DNA from: CAZTDD01 sp964612675 | Lineage (GTDB): Bacteria; Hinthialibacterota; Hinthialibacteria; Hinthialibacterales; JAKPRU01 | Direction: 5' to 3' | NCBI GenBank assembly: GCA_964612675.1 | Contig: CAZTDD010000094.1 | Coordinates: 1 to 28,323 of the forward strand | DNA length: 28,323 bases | In this document: positions 15,620 to 23,343 of the stretch, one piece after another | How the letters are laid out: the number at the start of each line of letters is the position of its first letter | Position numbering within the stretch: position 1 is the first letter of the stretch | The notes under the pieces: model-generated | What the model was told of the DNA's origin: nothing | Seen by the model: the letters and a program-made list of their open reading frames with translations, nothing else | Database searches by the model: none | Position numbers and translations under genes: made by a program

Positions 15620-17148
15620 TTTCGATCCCTTCCGATTCCCACACATCTGATTCGGTCCATCGTAATCTTGTTACCGCAGTCTTTCTGATTGCCTTGGCCG
15701 CCCGGTTGGCGACAATTTGGTGCGGCACAAATGTCGATGAAGGAGTTTACTGGGCGGAAGCGCTCCAGATTCGCGAAGGGCATCTCATTTACCAGGACAC
15801 ACAGTTCAACAAGACTCCGCTCGTGGCGCTGGTGGGTGCATGTTTCTTTGTGTTTGGGGATACACCAATTATTCCCATGCGTGTGGCGATGATTTTGGCA
15901 AGCCTGTTGGGGCTGTGGGCGATCTACCGTTTGGCGAAAGAACTGTTCGGACCGAACGCCGGGCTGGCTGCGCTGATTCTGATCGCGTTGGAGCCATACT
16001 CCTGCGTTTGGGCGAAGTATCTTCATACATCGTCCTGGGCTCCGTGGTTTGAGGCGGGTATTTTTTGGCTACTGATTTCGGGGCTTCGTCGGAACGATCT
16101 TTGGCGACTGGCGGCGTCTGGCGTTCTGCTCGGAATCTTCGCGTTGTCCAAACAGAGTGCGATCTATGTGCTGCCTTCGGCCCTCGCGGCCTGGTTTCTG
16201 TTTGTGCCCGATCGCCGGATAAAGACTTTCCTTGTACACACCTCAATTTGGGGCGGAAGCGCTGCGTTGATCCTTGCGCCTTTGTTTCTCTTTTTTGCGC
16301 TGTGTGGCGCACTTGACGCGATGTGGTTCGATATTTGGACAGCGCATCATTTGATGGCTCCCTGGTTTTCTCATCACACGTTGAGTTTCAAATGGCAGGA
16401 ACTGCGCTCGATGGTCCATCTTGCCCCGGTATTGTGGCTGATGCCGTTCGCTTCGGTGATCCTTCTGCGGACGGGAGAGAGAAAAGCGATTGTCTTTCTT
16501 TGGATTTGGTGGATTGTCGAACTGCTGGGCAACTGTTTCTTATTCACGCATATCTGGCGTCATTACTTTCTGGTTTGCATGGTACCCGCCGCGATTCTCG
16601 GCGGAGCGTTTTGGCGACGGGTAGTCGATCTTGGGAAGGATCTACTGAAATCGAGACCGAGCACCGCATTCGGTGGCAGTCTTCTTGTTCTGGCGCTTGC
16701 GATGGTGATTTTCTGGCCGCGGAACGATTGGTTTTATCCCGGTCTCTCCCTCCAGGATGAAAAGAAACTGGCTGCTTACGTGGAACGTTCCTGTCCACAG
16801 CCCTATCTTCTGAACCTCACTAACCCCGCGCTCTATGTTTGGACCGGCAAGCAGATTCCTCCAGCCAGACGCGACGGACATGCGACGCGGATTCCGTTTT
16901 TCATGACTATTGCGGGACGCGGGTATATGGACGTGGAGGATATGCAGAATACGGTTGACGCATGGCGCTCGCTTCCGATCGGATGTGTGGTGGCGTACGA
17001 CAAATATGTCAAGCAGATTCTGAACGATCCTCTGATGGAGCCGCTTCAAACCTGGTTGTCGGACGAGTTCAAGGAACCGAGGCGGGTGGCTGTCGGCCAG
17101 ACCTATTATGGGTGGTTTTTTCTGTTTGATCGAAAAGAGCAGAGCTAG
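15616..17148 (+). CDS. GT39/ArnT-like membrane glycosyltransferase
   Basis: This 510-residue protein has about a dozen hydrophobic segments and a large C-terminal soluble part. The first loop holds NVDEGVYWAEAL (D41, E42), the acidic catalytic motif of PMT/ArnT-type (GT39/GT83) enzymes that take a sugar from a polyprenyl phosphate donor. After TM1, GHLIYQDTQFNKTPL also fits the PMT_2 family. It would act in the inner membrane facing the periplasm. GTG at 15616 overlaps the OppF-type gene by GTGA, so translation is probably coupled, an odd pairing with a transporter ATPase. The stop codon shares the palindrome CTAG with the stop of the convergent gene. The acceptor (protein, lipid A or other lipid) is unknown. 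Confidence 0.82.
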   Translation: MISIPSDSHTSDSVHRNLVTAVFLIALAARLATIWCGTNVDEGVYWAEALQIREGHLIYQDTQFNKTPLVALVGACFFVFGDTPIIPMRVAMILASLLGLWAIYRLAKELFGPNAGLAALILIALEPYSCVWAKYLHTSSWAPWFEAGIFWLLISGLRRNDLWRLAASGVLLGIFALSKQSAIYVLPSALAAWFLFVPDRRIKTFLVHTSIWGGSAALILAPLFLFFALCGALDAMWFDIWTAHHLMAPWFSHHTLSFKWQELRSMVHLAPVLWLMPFASVILLRTGERKAIVFLWIWWIVELLGNCFLFTHIWRHYFLVCMVPAAILGGAFWRRVVDLGKDLLKSRPSTAFGGSLLVLALAMVIFWPRNDWFYPGLSLQDEKKLAAYVERSCPQPYLLNLTNPALYVWTGKQIPPARRDGHATRIPFFMTIAGRGYMDVEDMQNTVDAWRSLPIGCVVAYDKYVKQILNDPLMEPLQTWLSDEFKEPRRVAVGQTYYGWFFLFDRKEQS

Positions 17149-17768
17149 TGCTGCTTCCGTTCCGCTTCCCGGATCATGATGTAGATTGCTTCTTGAACCT
17201 GAGGCATTTTCGGGGCGATCTCGTATTCAAGTAGGTCGGAGAGTTCGAGCAGACGTTGTTCTTCGAGATGGGTGCTGGCTTCTTCAAGATGCTGCAGGAT
17301 CAGCTGTTGGATTTCTTCGGCGGTACTTGCCCCCACCTGGATTTCCGATTGACTTATCCCGATAACGGTCGATGATCCTTTCAGACCCTGGTACAGCTCC
17401 AACCAGGTCTGCATGACGTCTTGAAGCAGGGCAAACGCTTCTTCCTCACGGCGGGATTGAAGGAGACTGGAGGTTTCTACAAGGGCGCTTTGGAGGCGGG
17501 GCATATAGGTGGCGATGTCGTACAACACCTTGACCGCCAGACGCCGCGGTTCTTCGCTTTTCAGACGGAGGGAAGCCACTTCGCCGACCTTTCGTTCCGC
17601 GAACGGTTCTCGCTCCCAGTCTCCACACTGGACATCATCCACGAAAACCTCGGAGACCACGCGATTCTGTTGCTTCAATTCCTCCGAAATGCGGTTGATT
17701 ACATCGCGGACTATGGCTTCATCACTCTCCGTCACAGAAACCGATTCGTCATCCAAGAACAGTTCCAT
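17145..17768 (-). CDS. hypothetical helical protein with duplicated motif
   Basis: I do not recognise this 207-residue protein. Residues 1-70 alternate strand and helix (MELFLDDESVSV, then an amphipathic helix, then VVSEVFVDDVQ), possibly a beta-grasp-like domain. The remainder is strongly helical and acidic. A motif Y-D/E-I-A-x-x-M-P-x-L/V-Q-x-A-L/I occurs twice, at 83-96 (YDIATYMPRLQSAL) and 182-195 (YEIAPKMPQVQEAI), so the helical part seems internally duplicated. There is no signal peptide or membrane segment, so it is probably cytoplasmic. ATG at 17768 follows a G-rich site and a good promoter. The single-gene transcript runs convergent to the GT39-type gene with overlapping stops. Its reality is supported by clean boundaries and the internal repeat. 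Confidence 0.78.
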   Translation of the reverse strand: MELFLDDESVSVTESDEAIVRDVINRISEELKQQNRVVSEVFVDDVQCGDWEREPFAERKVGEVASLRLKSEEPRRLAVKVLYDIATYMPRLQSALVETSSLLQSRREEEAFALLQDVMQTWLELYQGLKGSSTVIGISQSEIQVGASTAEEIQQLILQHLEEASTHLEEQRLLELSDLLEYEIAPKMPQVQEAIYIMIREAERKQH

Positions 17769-17809
17769 TTGCTTTACCCCGATTTCGTTCGTCTATTCTC
17801 TATCCGGGA

Positions 17810-17837
17810 ACTATACCGTGCACACCGACAGTCTCAA
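17810..17837 (-). promoter_or_regulatory. promoter of the hypothetical helical protein gene
   Basis: On the minus strand TTGAGA (17832-17837) and TATAGT (17810-17815) are 16 bases apart, nine of twelve consensus matches. Initiation near 17803 gives a leader of about 35 bases. This suggests the gene is expressed separately from the GntR-type gene upstream. Confidence 0.5.
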
Positions 17838-17956
17838 CGGAAGGCTGCGAGCGATACCACACGGACTTCTACCGGTGAAAAACCACCGAACGCCTGCCCT
17901 TTCTTTCCGTCGCGCATTTCGATCTCATCCCGCGGATTCTGCGGCGCGCGGCGGCT

Positions 17957-18691
17957 CTACGCGCTGAAATTCTGAACCGTAACGCGGTATTCATCACTCG
18001 CATTCAATACACGAATGAACGCGGCTACGCGGTCTGACGAGGTATACACGATTCGGTCCATCAGGAGAGCGGCGTCCCCCGTAGTCCTTCGAAGCAGTTT
18101 CGCCTCATTCTGTTCGAGATTGGTCACAGCAAAGGAATCGGCGGTGCGGGCGATCGGGATTCCATTCTTCTCCACCATCAATCCGAAAACCGAACCGCTC
18201 CGAAGGTCTTCCAATGCCAACCCAGGACATAACTCGGCGGAAACATAGGCGGTCTCGAGAACCACCGGTTTCCCTTCCACGGACCGAAGCCGGATGACCT
18301 TGAATACCTGCCCTGTTTTCTCTTTGGAGAATAGCGCTGCCGTATCGGATGGCGGCGAGACCAGTATCTTCTGGACCACCTCGGTGGTCCATGCGAGACC
18401 GAAATCGAGGATTTGCTCGGTGAGAATCGTCCGGAGTGTGATCCCGTTGCCTTGGGTGATCCGTTGAACGAAGGTCCCTTTCCCCGGAATCTTGAGAATC
18501 AGCCCTTGGCGGGCGAGTTCTTGCATTGCCGCGCGCACGACCGCCCGGCTGACCGAATGCTGTTGACAGAGTTCTTCCTCGGTAGGCAAACGGTCGCCTT
18601 CGCTGAGCTCGCCGGACGTGATGGCGTGGTTAAGAATCTCGACGAGCTGGAGATAGTACTTTCTGGGACTGGATCGGTCGATTAGGCGCAC
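17957..18691 (-). CDS. GntR-family regulator, HutC/UTRA type
   Basis: This 244-residue transcription factor has an N-terminal winged helix (about 10-76: QLVEILNHAITSGELSEGD, then LPTEEELCQQHSVSRAVVR and GKGTFV) and a C-terminal UTRA effector-binding domain (from about 95, including VIRLRSVEGKPVVLETAYV and DSFAVTNLEQNEAKLL). HutC-type regulators usually repress nearby catabolic genes until a small ligand binds. The start is GTG at 18691 with only a weak ribosome binding site, but no other start would keep the DNA-binding domain. It lies downstream of the D-aminoacylase gene on the same strand, separated by 352 bases, making that gene a plausible target. The ligand is unknown. Confidence 0.92.
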   Translation of the reverse strand: MRLIDRSSPRKYYLQLVEILNHAITSGELSEGDRLPTEEELCQQHSVSRAVVRAAMQELARQGLILKIPGKGTFVQRITQGNGITLRTILTEQILDFGLAWTTEVVQKILVSPPSDTAALFSKEKTGQVFKVIRLRSVEGKPVVLETAYVSAELCPGLALEDLRSGSVFGLMVEKNGIPIARTADSFAVTNLEQNEAKLLRRTTGDAALLMDRIVYTSSDRVAAFIRVLNASDEYRVTVQNFSA

Positions 18692-19043
18692 GGAGATACT
18701 TTTGTCCTTTTACAGGTCGCCCGAAACTCTTGGGCCGGTGCGCCTCCCATGGTACAAGCACGCGTCCCACCCACACAGATGGCACAGGAGGAACGCTCAC
18801 AGACAACATGGCAGTATACGTGAGGAACATGGTCCGAGTCAACGCGCCGTTCGTTCTATAGCAAGATCGGTCAAATCGGGAGGATGAGACCGGGGAGGCA
18901 CAATCGTGGGAGAAGCTCCTGACGAGCCGCGTTCTTTGTTCACGGCCATCGTCTCGCCGGGAGGCTCGTTTCCTCCCGGTGCTCGCTCTTGTGAGCTTCA
19001 TATTGTCATAAACAGCTGATGCGTCCTGAGACAAACGAGATTC
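18692..19043. other. 352-base gap between D-aminoacylase and GntR genes
   Basis: I see no gene here. The only clear structure is the hairpin at 18957-18979. Overlapping small frames have no recognisable content. The gap probably holds the GntR-type gene's promoter, but I cannot point to boxes. Confidence 0.4.
18957..18979 (-). terminator. hairpin after D-aminoacylase gene, no U-tract
   Basis: CCGGGAGG (18957-18964) and CCTCCCGG (18972-18979) pair perfectly over a 7-base loop, about 65 bases past the D-aminoacylase stop. No T-run follows on either strand, so intrinsic termination is weak; it could protect the 3' end of the message. Confidence 0.35.
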
Positions 19044-20657
19044 TCACAACACCTCCCCCGCCCTCTCCCCCGTATGCCGTTCCCGGTCGATGACGAGCTT
19101 TCCGTTCACAATGACCCAGTCGATGCCGTCGGGATAATGGTGCGGGTCGCCGTAGCGGGCGTTGTCTCGGAGGTTACGGGGATCGAAGACGACAATGTCG
19201 GCTTTCCAGCCTTGTGCAATCGTGCCCCGATCCGATAAACCGAGATATTCTGCGGGAGCGGATGTCATACGATGAATGGCGTTTTCCAATGAATCGATTT
19301 TGCGGTTCAAGATGTAATCTCCCAAAAATCGCACCGTGGAACCGTACGCGCGCGGATGCGGCCTACGCTCCCCCAACACTCCATGCGGCGCATACACCGC
19401 AGCATCCGACCCAAAAAAACAAAACGGATGCGACAGAATTGTCTCGGTCTCCTTTTCATTCATCTGAACCGCCGCGATCTGAATATGGCCGCCACTCTCC
19501 AAAAGCAGATCGATTGCGGCGACCGCAGCCGGCTTGTCTCTCTCCTCCGCGATTTCTTGAAGGCTCTTGCCGCAGGTTGCGCTTTCCGCTCCGTGCGGGT
19601 CCGTGATCCAGATTTGATTTGGTGTGGTGCGTTTTTCCAAACACTCGTGTAGGAAGGTTTCCCAACGCTTGCGGTCTTCTCGAATTCGCTCGATAAATCG
19701 TTCCGTTCCGCCTTCCCATAATTCCACGGGCAGAAAAATTGCCAGGTGGGTCGATACGGCAAGATAGGGATATCGGTCAAACCGGACACTTACCCCTTCT
19801 TTCTCGGCTTGTTCGATCTTCTCGATGGCCGTGTCGACCTGTCCCCAAAAGTCTCTTCCACAGGCTTTCAAATGGGAGATCTGGAGTTTTACTTGTGCGC
19901 GGCGAGCGACTTCGATGGCTTCGTCGATGGCCTCAAGCAGCGTCTCGCCTTCATCGCGCATGTGTGTGGTATAAATTCCGTCTGTCATACGAAAACAACC
20001 AACCAGTTCCGCGAGCTCTTTGACATCGCCGAAACAGCCGGGCGGATACTCGAGCCCCGACGAGATCCCCCGCGCTCCCTCTTCGGCGGCCTTCTCGACA
20101 GCCCTGCGCAGTTCCGCTAGTTCGGTTGTCGAGAGTTTTCTGTTCTCGTAGCCGAATAGAGCAGCCCTCAGAGTTCCATGTCCGACCAGAGGGACAAGGT
20201 TCATGACGATCGGCGTTTGCCCGAGGTGTTCGAGATACTCCCCGAATGAGTTCCACGGAATATCTTCATTCTTCGCACCTAGCTCGTCCCGCATTTCGGC
20301 CCGGTTACGGTCACTCAATGGAGCGAGGCTCATGCCGCAATTTCCGATCACTTCCGTTGTGATGCCCTGGTGAACCTTACTCTCGCAATTGGGAGCCAGC
20401 AGCACGTGATGGTCGGAGTGACCGTGAGCATCGATAAAGCCGGGACAGACGATCTTGCCTCGAGAATCGATGATTCGCGTTCCTGCCGGATGCTCGAGAT
20501 TGCGTCCGACAGCTCGGATTGTGTTGCCGACGATTAACACATCCTGAACAGTGGAGGCTGCCCCTGTGCCTTCGATGACTGTTCCGCCTTGGAACAGAAT
20601 GGCCGAATAGGCGTCCGGTTGCTGTGGTGGGGAACTGTTGATTTCCGATTTCTCCAT
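19044..20657 (-). CDS. N-acyl-D-amino-acid deacylase (D-aminoacylase)
   Basis: This 537-residue amidohydrolase would remove the acyl group from N-acyl-D-amino acids using metal in a TIM barrel. Metal ligands are visible as H78 and H80 in GFIDAHGHSD, the D-aminoacylase-type Cys C107 in VIGNCGMSLAP, His in THMRDEG and QISHLKACG, and Asp in FFGSDAAVY. SSGLEYPPG is a further family hallmark. The C-terminal PAEYLGLSDRGTIAQGWKADIVVFDP closes the small beta domain. ATG at 20657 has GGAG ten bases upstream; a TTG six codons earlier is less likely. There is no signal peptide, so it is cytoplasmic. The GntR/UTRA gene downstream may regulate it. A dihydroorotase-like or N-acyl-D-glutamate specificity cannot be separated by sequence. 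Confidence 0.9.
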   Translation of the reverse strand: MEKSEINSSPPQQPDAYSAILFQGGTVIEGTGAASTVQDVLIVGNTIRAVGRNLEHPAGTRIIDSRGKIVCPGFIDAHGHSDHHVLLAPNCESKVHQGITTEVIGNCGMSLAPLSDRNRAEMRDELGAKNEDIPWNSFGEYLEHLGQTPIVMNLVPLVGHGTLRAALFGYENRKLSTTELAELRRAVEKAAEEGARGISSGLEYPPGCFGDVKELAELVGCFRMTDGIYTTHMRDEGETLLEAIDEAIEVARRAQVKLQISHLKACGRDFWGQVDTAIEKIEQAEKEGVSVRFDRYPYLAVSTHLAIFLPVELWEGGTERFIERIREDRKRWETFLHECLEKRTTPNQIWITDPHGAESATCGKSLQEIAEERDKPAAVAAIDLLLESGGHIQIAAVQMNEKETETILSHPFCFFGSDAAVYAPHGVLGERRPHPRAYGSTVRFLGDYILNRKIDSLENAIHRMTSAPAEYLGLSDRGTIAQGWKADIVVFDPRNLRDNARYGDPHHYPDGIDWVIVNGKLVIDRERHTGERAGEVL

Positions 20658-20714
20658 GAGTAAACTACTCCGCAAGTCTAGTAATAATAGGATGATAGAC
20701 TCAATCGTGCCAGG

Positions 20715-20744
20715 AGAACCGGTTTATGTATTCCGGTTCTTTTT
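20715..20744 (+). terminator. intrinsic terminator-like hairpin upstream of hpf
   Basis: AGAACCGG (20715-20722), a 10-base loop and CCGGTTCT (20733-20740) form a perfect 8-base-pair stem followed by a T-run to 20744 on the plus strand, extendable by G-U pairs. No plus-strand gene ends before it, so it either stops antisense transcription into hpf or is a leader attenuator. Confidence 0.6.
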
Positions 20745-20886
20745 CAACTCAGGCGACGAGGGCAACTGTAAAGACCCTATGGGTTGAAGAGAATGGTCGG
20801 TTTGGTAAATATGATGTGACGGGGATTACGACAGGTTACGCAGGAACACGATCCCGAGAACGATAACGAGGCAGGAGGCAGAACCC

Positions 20887-21438
20887 GTGCAGATTACCAT
20901 CACCGGTCGAAACTTGGATATTACTCCCGCCATTGAAGAGTACGTCGACAAACGTGTCCGAAAGCTCAAAAAGTACTTCAATTCGATTGTCGACGTCCAT
21001 GTGGTCTTGTTTCTTCAGCGGTTCCAGCATCTGTGCGAGATTACGATGAATGCGAGTGGTGTGACTCTTCACGGGCACGACCGCACGGAAGATCTGTACG
21101 CCTCCGTCGATCGGGTCGTTGAGAAACTAGAGAGACAGCTCAAGAAATACAAAGGGAAACTTCAATCGCACCGTACAAGAACAGCCGGCAAGGAGAAGAA
21201 CCTGCAATTGCAGGTCGACCTGCTGGATGGCGAGGATATCGAATCCGCTTTGGATGAGCCCCAGCTCATTTATACCCGTGAAGTGGAGCTCAAACCGATG
21301 TCCGTTGACGAAGCCGTCACCCAGATGGATCTTTTCAATCAGGAATTCTTGATGTTCATGAATATGAATTCTGAACGTATCAACGTTCTTCATCGGCGGA
21401 AAGACGGCAATTACTGTCTTATCGATCCAAGAGTATAA
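20887..21438 (+). CDS. hpf: ribosome hibernation promoting factor, long form
   Basis: Long HPF binds 30S and dimerises 70S ribosomes into inactive 100S particles in slow growth. This 183-residue protein has the N-terminal ribosome-binding domain (MQITITGRNLDITPAIEEYV, KRVRKLKKYF, then the basic helix ASVDRVVEKLERQLKKYKGKLQSH in part) and the C-terminal dimerisation domain (REVELKPMSVDEAVTQMDLF to NYCLIDPRV). The start is GTG at 20887 with AGGAGG eight bases upstream. It is the first gene of the run leading to ptsN, hprK and ptsH/ptsI, an order also seen near rpoN in many Gram-negative bacteria; rpoN is not present here. Confidence 0.95.
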   Translation: MQITITGRNLDITPAIEEYVDKRVRKLKKYFNSIVDVHVVLFLQRFQHLCEITMNASGVTLHGHDRTEDLYASVDRVVEKLERQLKKYKGKLQSHRTRTAGKEKNLQLQVDLLDGEDIESALDEPQLIYTREVELKPMSVDEAVTQMDLFNQEFLMFMNMNSERINVLHRRKDGNYCLIDPRV

Positions 21439-21534
21439 ACCGACGTTCCCCGGCTGACGTGGCGATATGTATGATAAGATAGCCCATATCGTCCGGCCGG
21501 ACTCTGTCCGGTAGAGAGGAATAAGGAAACAAGC

Positions 21535-22056
21535 GTGGATACAGGTGATTCTGTGAGATCGCAAAGCAATCGAGTTTCGGGAGTGCCGTCGCGTCCGATT
21601 ACTTCCTTGTCGGATCTGCTGCGGCCGGAGGCGGTGGTCCTGCGTCTCGAAGCGAAAGACAAGTCCGGGGTGCTGGAGGAGTTGTCCGGTTTGTTATTGG
21701 TGGACCAACCGTCCCAAGTTCGGGAAGCGGTCCTGGAGGCCTTGGTGCATCGGGAAGAAGAAGCCAGCACCGGGATCGGCGACGGCGTCGCGATTCCTCA
21801 TGCCCGTACAGCCGCAATTCAACATATGCGGATGGCGGTGGGAGTGTCTCAAGAAGGACTGGGTTTTGATTCGTTGGATGGAAAACCGGTTTATCTGTTC
21901 TTTTTGATTCTCACGCCCGCAGCAGCGGCTGGAATGCACCTGAAACTGCTGGCCCAGCTGACGAAGCTGCTTCGTTCGAGCGAGCTGCGAGAGTCGTTGC
22001 GGGCGGCGGCCGATGAGGAGGAATTCTGTCGAATCCTCCGTGCGGCCTGCAACTAA
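21535..22056 (+). CDS. ptsN: PTS IIA component, PtsN type
   Basis: This 173-residue protein is a fructose/mannitol-class IIA domain of the regulatory PtsN kind. The phosphorylated residue is H89 in GIGDGVAIPHAR. The last part (LDGKPVYLFFLILTPAAAAGMHLKLLAQL) is the family's conserved hydrophobic core. An N-terminal tail of about 20 residues precedes the domain. GTG at 21535 is the start used; the ribosome binding site (AAGGA, spaced long) is imperfect, so a later start is possible. No EIIB or EIIC is next to it, and hprK follows 17 bases later. It would take phosphate from HPr and probably acts by contacting regulatory targets. Confidence 0.9.
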   Translation: MDTGDSVRSQSNRVSGVPSRPITSLSDLLRPEAVVLRLEAKDKSGVLEELSGLLLVDQPSQVREAVLEALVHREEEASTGIGDGVAIPHARTAAIQHMRMAVGVSQEGLGFDSLDGKPVYLFFLILTPAAAAGMHLKLLAQLTKLLRSSELRESLRAAADEEEFCRILRAACN

Positions 22057-22073
22057 GTCCAGGAGCGGGGATC

Positions 22074-23027
22074 ATGACATCGAGTGCCAAAGACACAGTA
22101 CCCGTCAGTTTGTTGCTCGAATTCGAAAACCTGGCGCTGACGGTTCATGCGGGAGAAAAAGGACTCGACCGTGAGATCACTTCTCCGGAGTTGAACCGGC
22201 CTGCTCTTGAACTTGCGGGCCATTTCGAGCAACTCCGCCCTGAACGGGTCCAGATTTGGGGAAGCGGGGAGATTGGTTTTATCGAAAGCCACGCCACCGA
22301 GGTCGATCTCGGAGAGCATATTCGTCGGTTCTTTGCGAGCGGTATTCCCTGCTGTGTCGTTACCAACAGCATGAGTCCGCCGTCTCTGTTAATTGAAGCA
22401 GCCGAGGAACACGGCGTTCCTTTGCTTGGGTCTTGCCATAACACGACTCGTTTCACAAAACGCCTATGGGACCATCTCGAGCATGAATTGGCCCCGGTTG
22501 TCACACTCCGGGGCGTGCTGATGGACATATACGGTGTCGGCACACTGATCACGGGCCAATCCGGGGTCGGGAAAAGCGAATGTGCGCTCGAACTGATGGA
22601 AAAAGGACATACATTTGTCGCCGACGATCTGATCGAAGTGCGAGCGCCTCACGAATCGCGGCTGGTGGGGACGGGACGAAGTCCGGTTCCCTATCATATG
22701 GAGATTCGGGGTGTGGGAATCATCGACGTGAACCGGATTTTCGGTCCCCGGAATATCCGTCGGGACAAACAGATCGATCTGATAGTCGAACTTCAGGATT
22801 GGACACCCAACGTCGAATACGAACGGGTCGGTATGGACCAGCAGACTCGTGAAGTCCTCGACGTCAGGGTGCCGTACGCGCTGATTCCCGTTCGGCCCGG
22901 ACGGAATATCAGCACGATTATCGAAATCGCTGCGATCAACCAGAAGCTGAAGAACCAGGGGGTCCATATGGCGGCGGAATTCGACAGGGATTTGATCAAA
23001 GCGATGCGGAGGCGGGCGAGACGATGA
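22074..23027 (+). CDS. hprK: HPr kinase/phosphorylase
   Basis: HprK phosphorylates HPr on a serine with ATP and can reverse this by phosphorolysis. In this 317-residue protein Walker A is GQSGVGKS (161-168), followed by VADDLIEV with D184 and D185, the signature MEIRGVGIIDV, and the RPGRNISTIIEIAA segment linked to dephosphorylation. The length and two-domain layout are normal. The residue before the GVLMDIYGVG segment is unusual: it is Arg146, where most HprK proteins have a conserved His (B. subtilis His138, as I recall). ATG at 22074 is preceded by CAGGAGCGGGG. It overlaps ptsH by ATGA, so kinase and substrate are translationally coupled. Confidence 0.95.
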   Translation: MTSSAKDTVPVSLLLEFENLALTVHAGEKGLDREITSPELNRPALELAGHFEQLRPERVQIWGSGEIGFIESHATEVDLGEHIRRFFASGIPCCVVTNSMSPPSLLIEAAEEHGVPLLGSCHNTTRFTKRLWDHLEHELAPVVTLRGVLMDIYGVGTLITGQSGVGKSECALELMEKGHTFVADDLIEVRAPHESRLVGTGRSPVPYHMEIRGVGIIDVNRIFGPRNIRRDKQIDLIVELQDWTPNVEYERVGMDQQTREVLDVRVPYALIPVRPGRNISTIIEIAAINQKLKNQGVHMAAEFDRDLIKAMRRRARR

Positions 23028-23305
23028 GTGAGCCGAACGAGATCGTCAAGTCGGTGGTGATTACAAACAGCCTTGGGTTACACGCCCGGCCGGCGGCGAT
23101 GTTGGTGGAAACCGTCAGTAATCTGGATTGCGACGTTAACGTGACAAAAGACGATCTTACTATTGACGCGAAGAGCATCATGGGGGTATTGACGCTGGCC
23201 GCCGAAGAAGGGTCTACACTCACTCTGTCGGCCAAAGGCAAGGATGCTCAGCGGGCCATCGACCTCATCACCGAGATGATCGAGAACAAATTCGGCGAGG
23301 AATGA
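23024..23305 (+). CDS. ptsH: phosphocarrier protein HPr
   Basis: HPr carries phosphate from EI to IIA proteins on a histidine. This 93-residue protein has H20 in NSLGLHARPA and the regulatory serine S51 in DAKSIMGVLTLA, the site used by HprK. This Ser-site sequence is like that of Gram-positive HPr (KSIMGVM). A short C-terminal extension ends KFGEE. ATG at 23024 overlaps the hprK stop. The presence of both phosphorylation sites supports a functional link with the adjacent kinase gene. Confidence 0.96.
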   Translation: MSEPNEIVKSVVITNSLGLHARPAAMLVETVSNLDCDVNVTKDDLTIDAKSIMGVLTLAAEEGSTLTLSAKGKDAQRAIDLITEMIENKFGEE

Positions 23306-23343
23306 CCGCGCGAGGGGATGCCGGCTATGGGACAAGATAGAGA

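Noticed and set aside
18630..19034. 134-codon minus-strand frame across the gap before the GntR gene
   Set aside because: It overlaps the start of the GntR-type gene in another frame and its composition (many Arg and Ser) looks non-coding.
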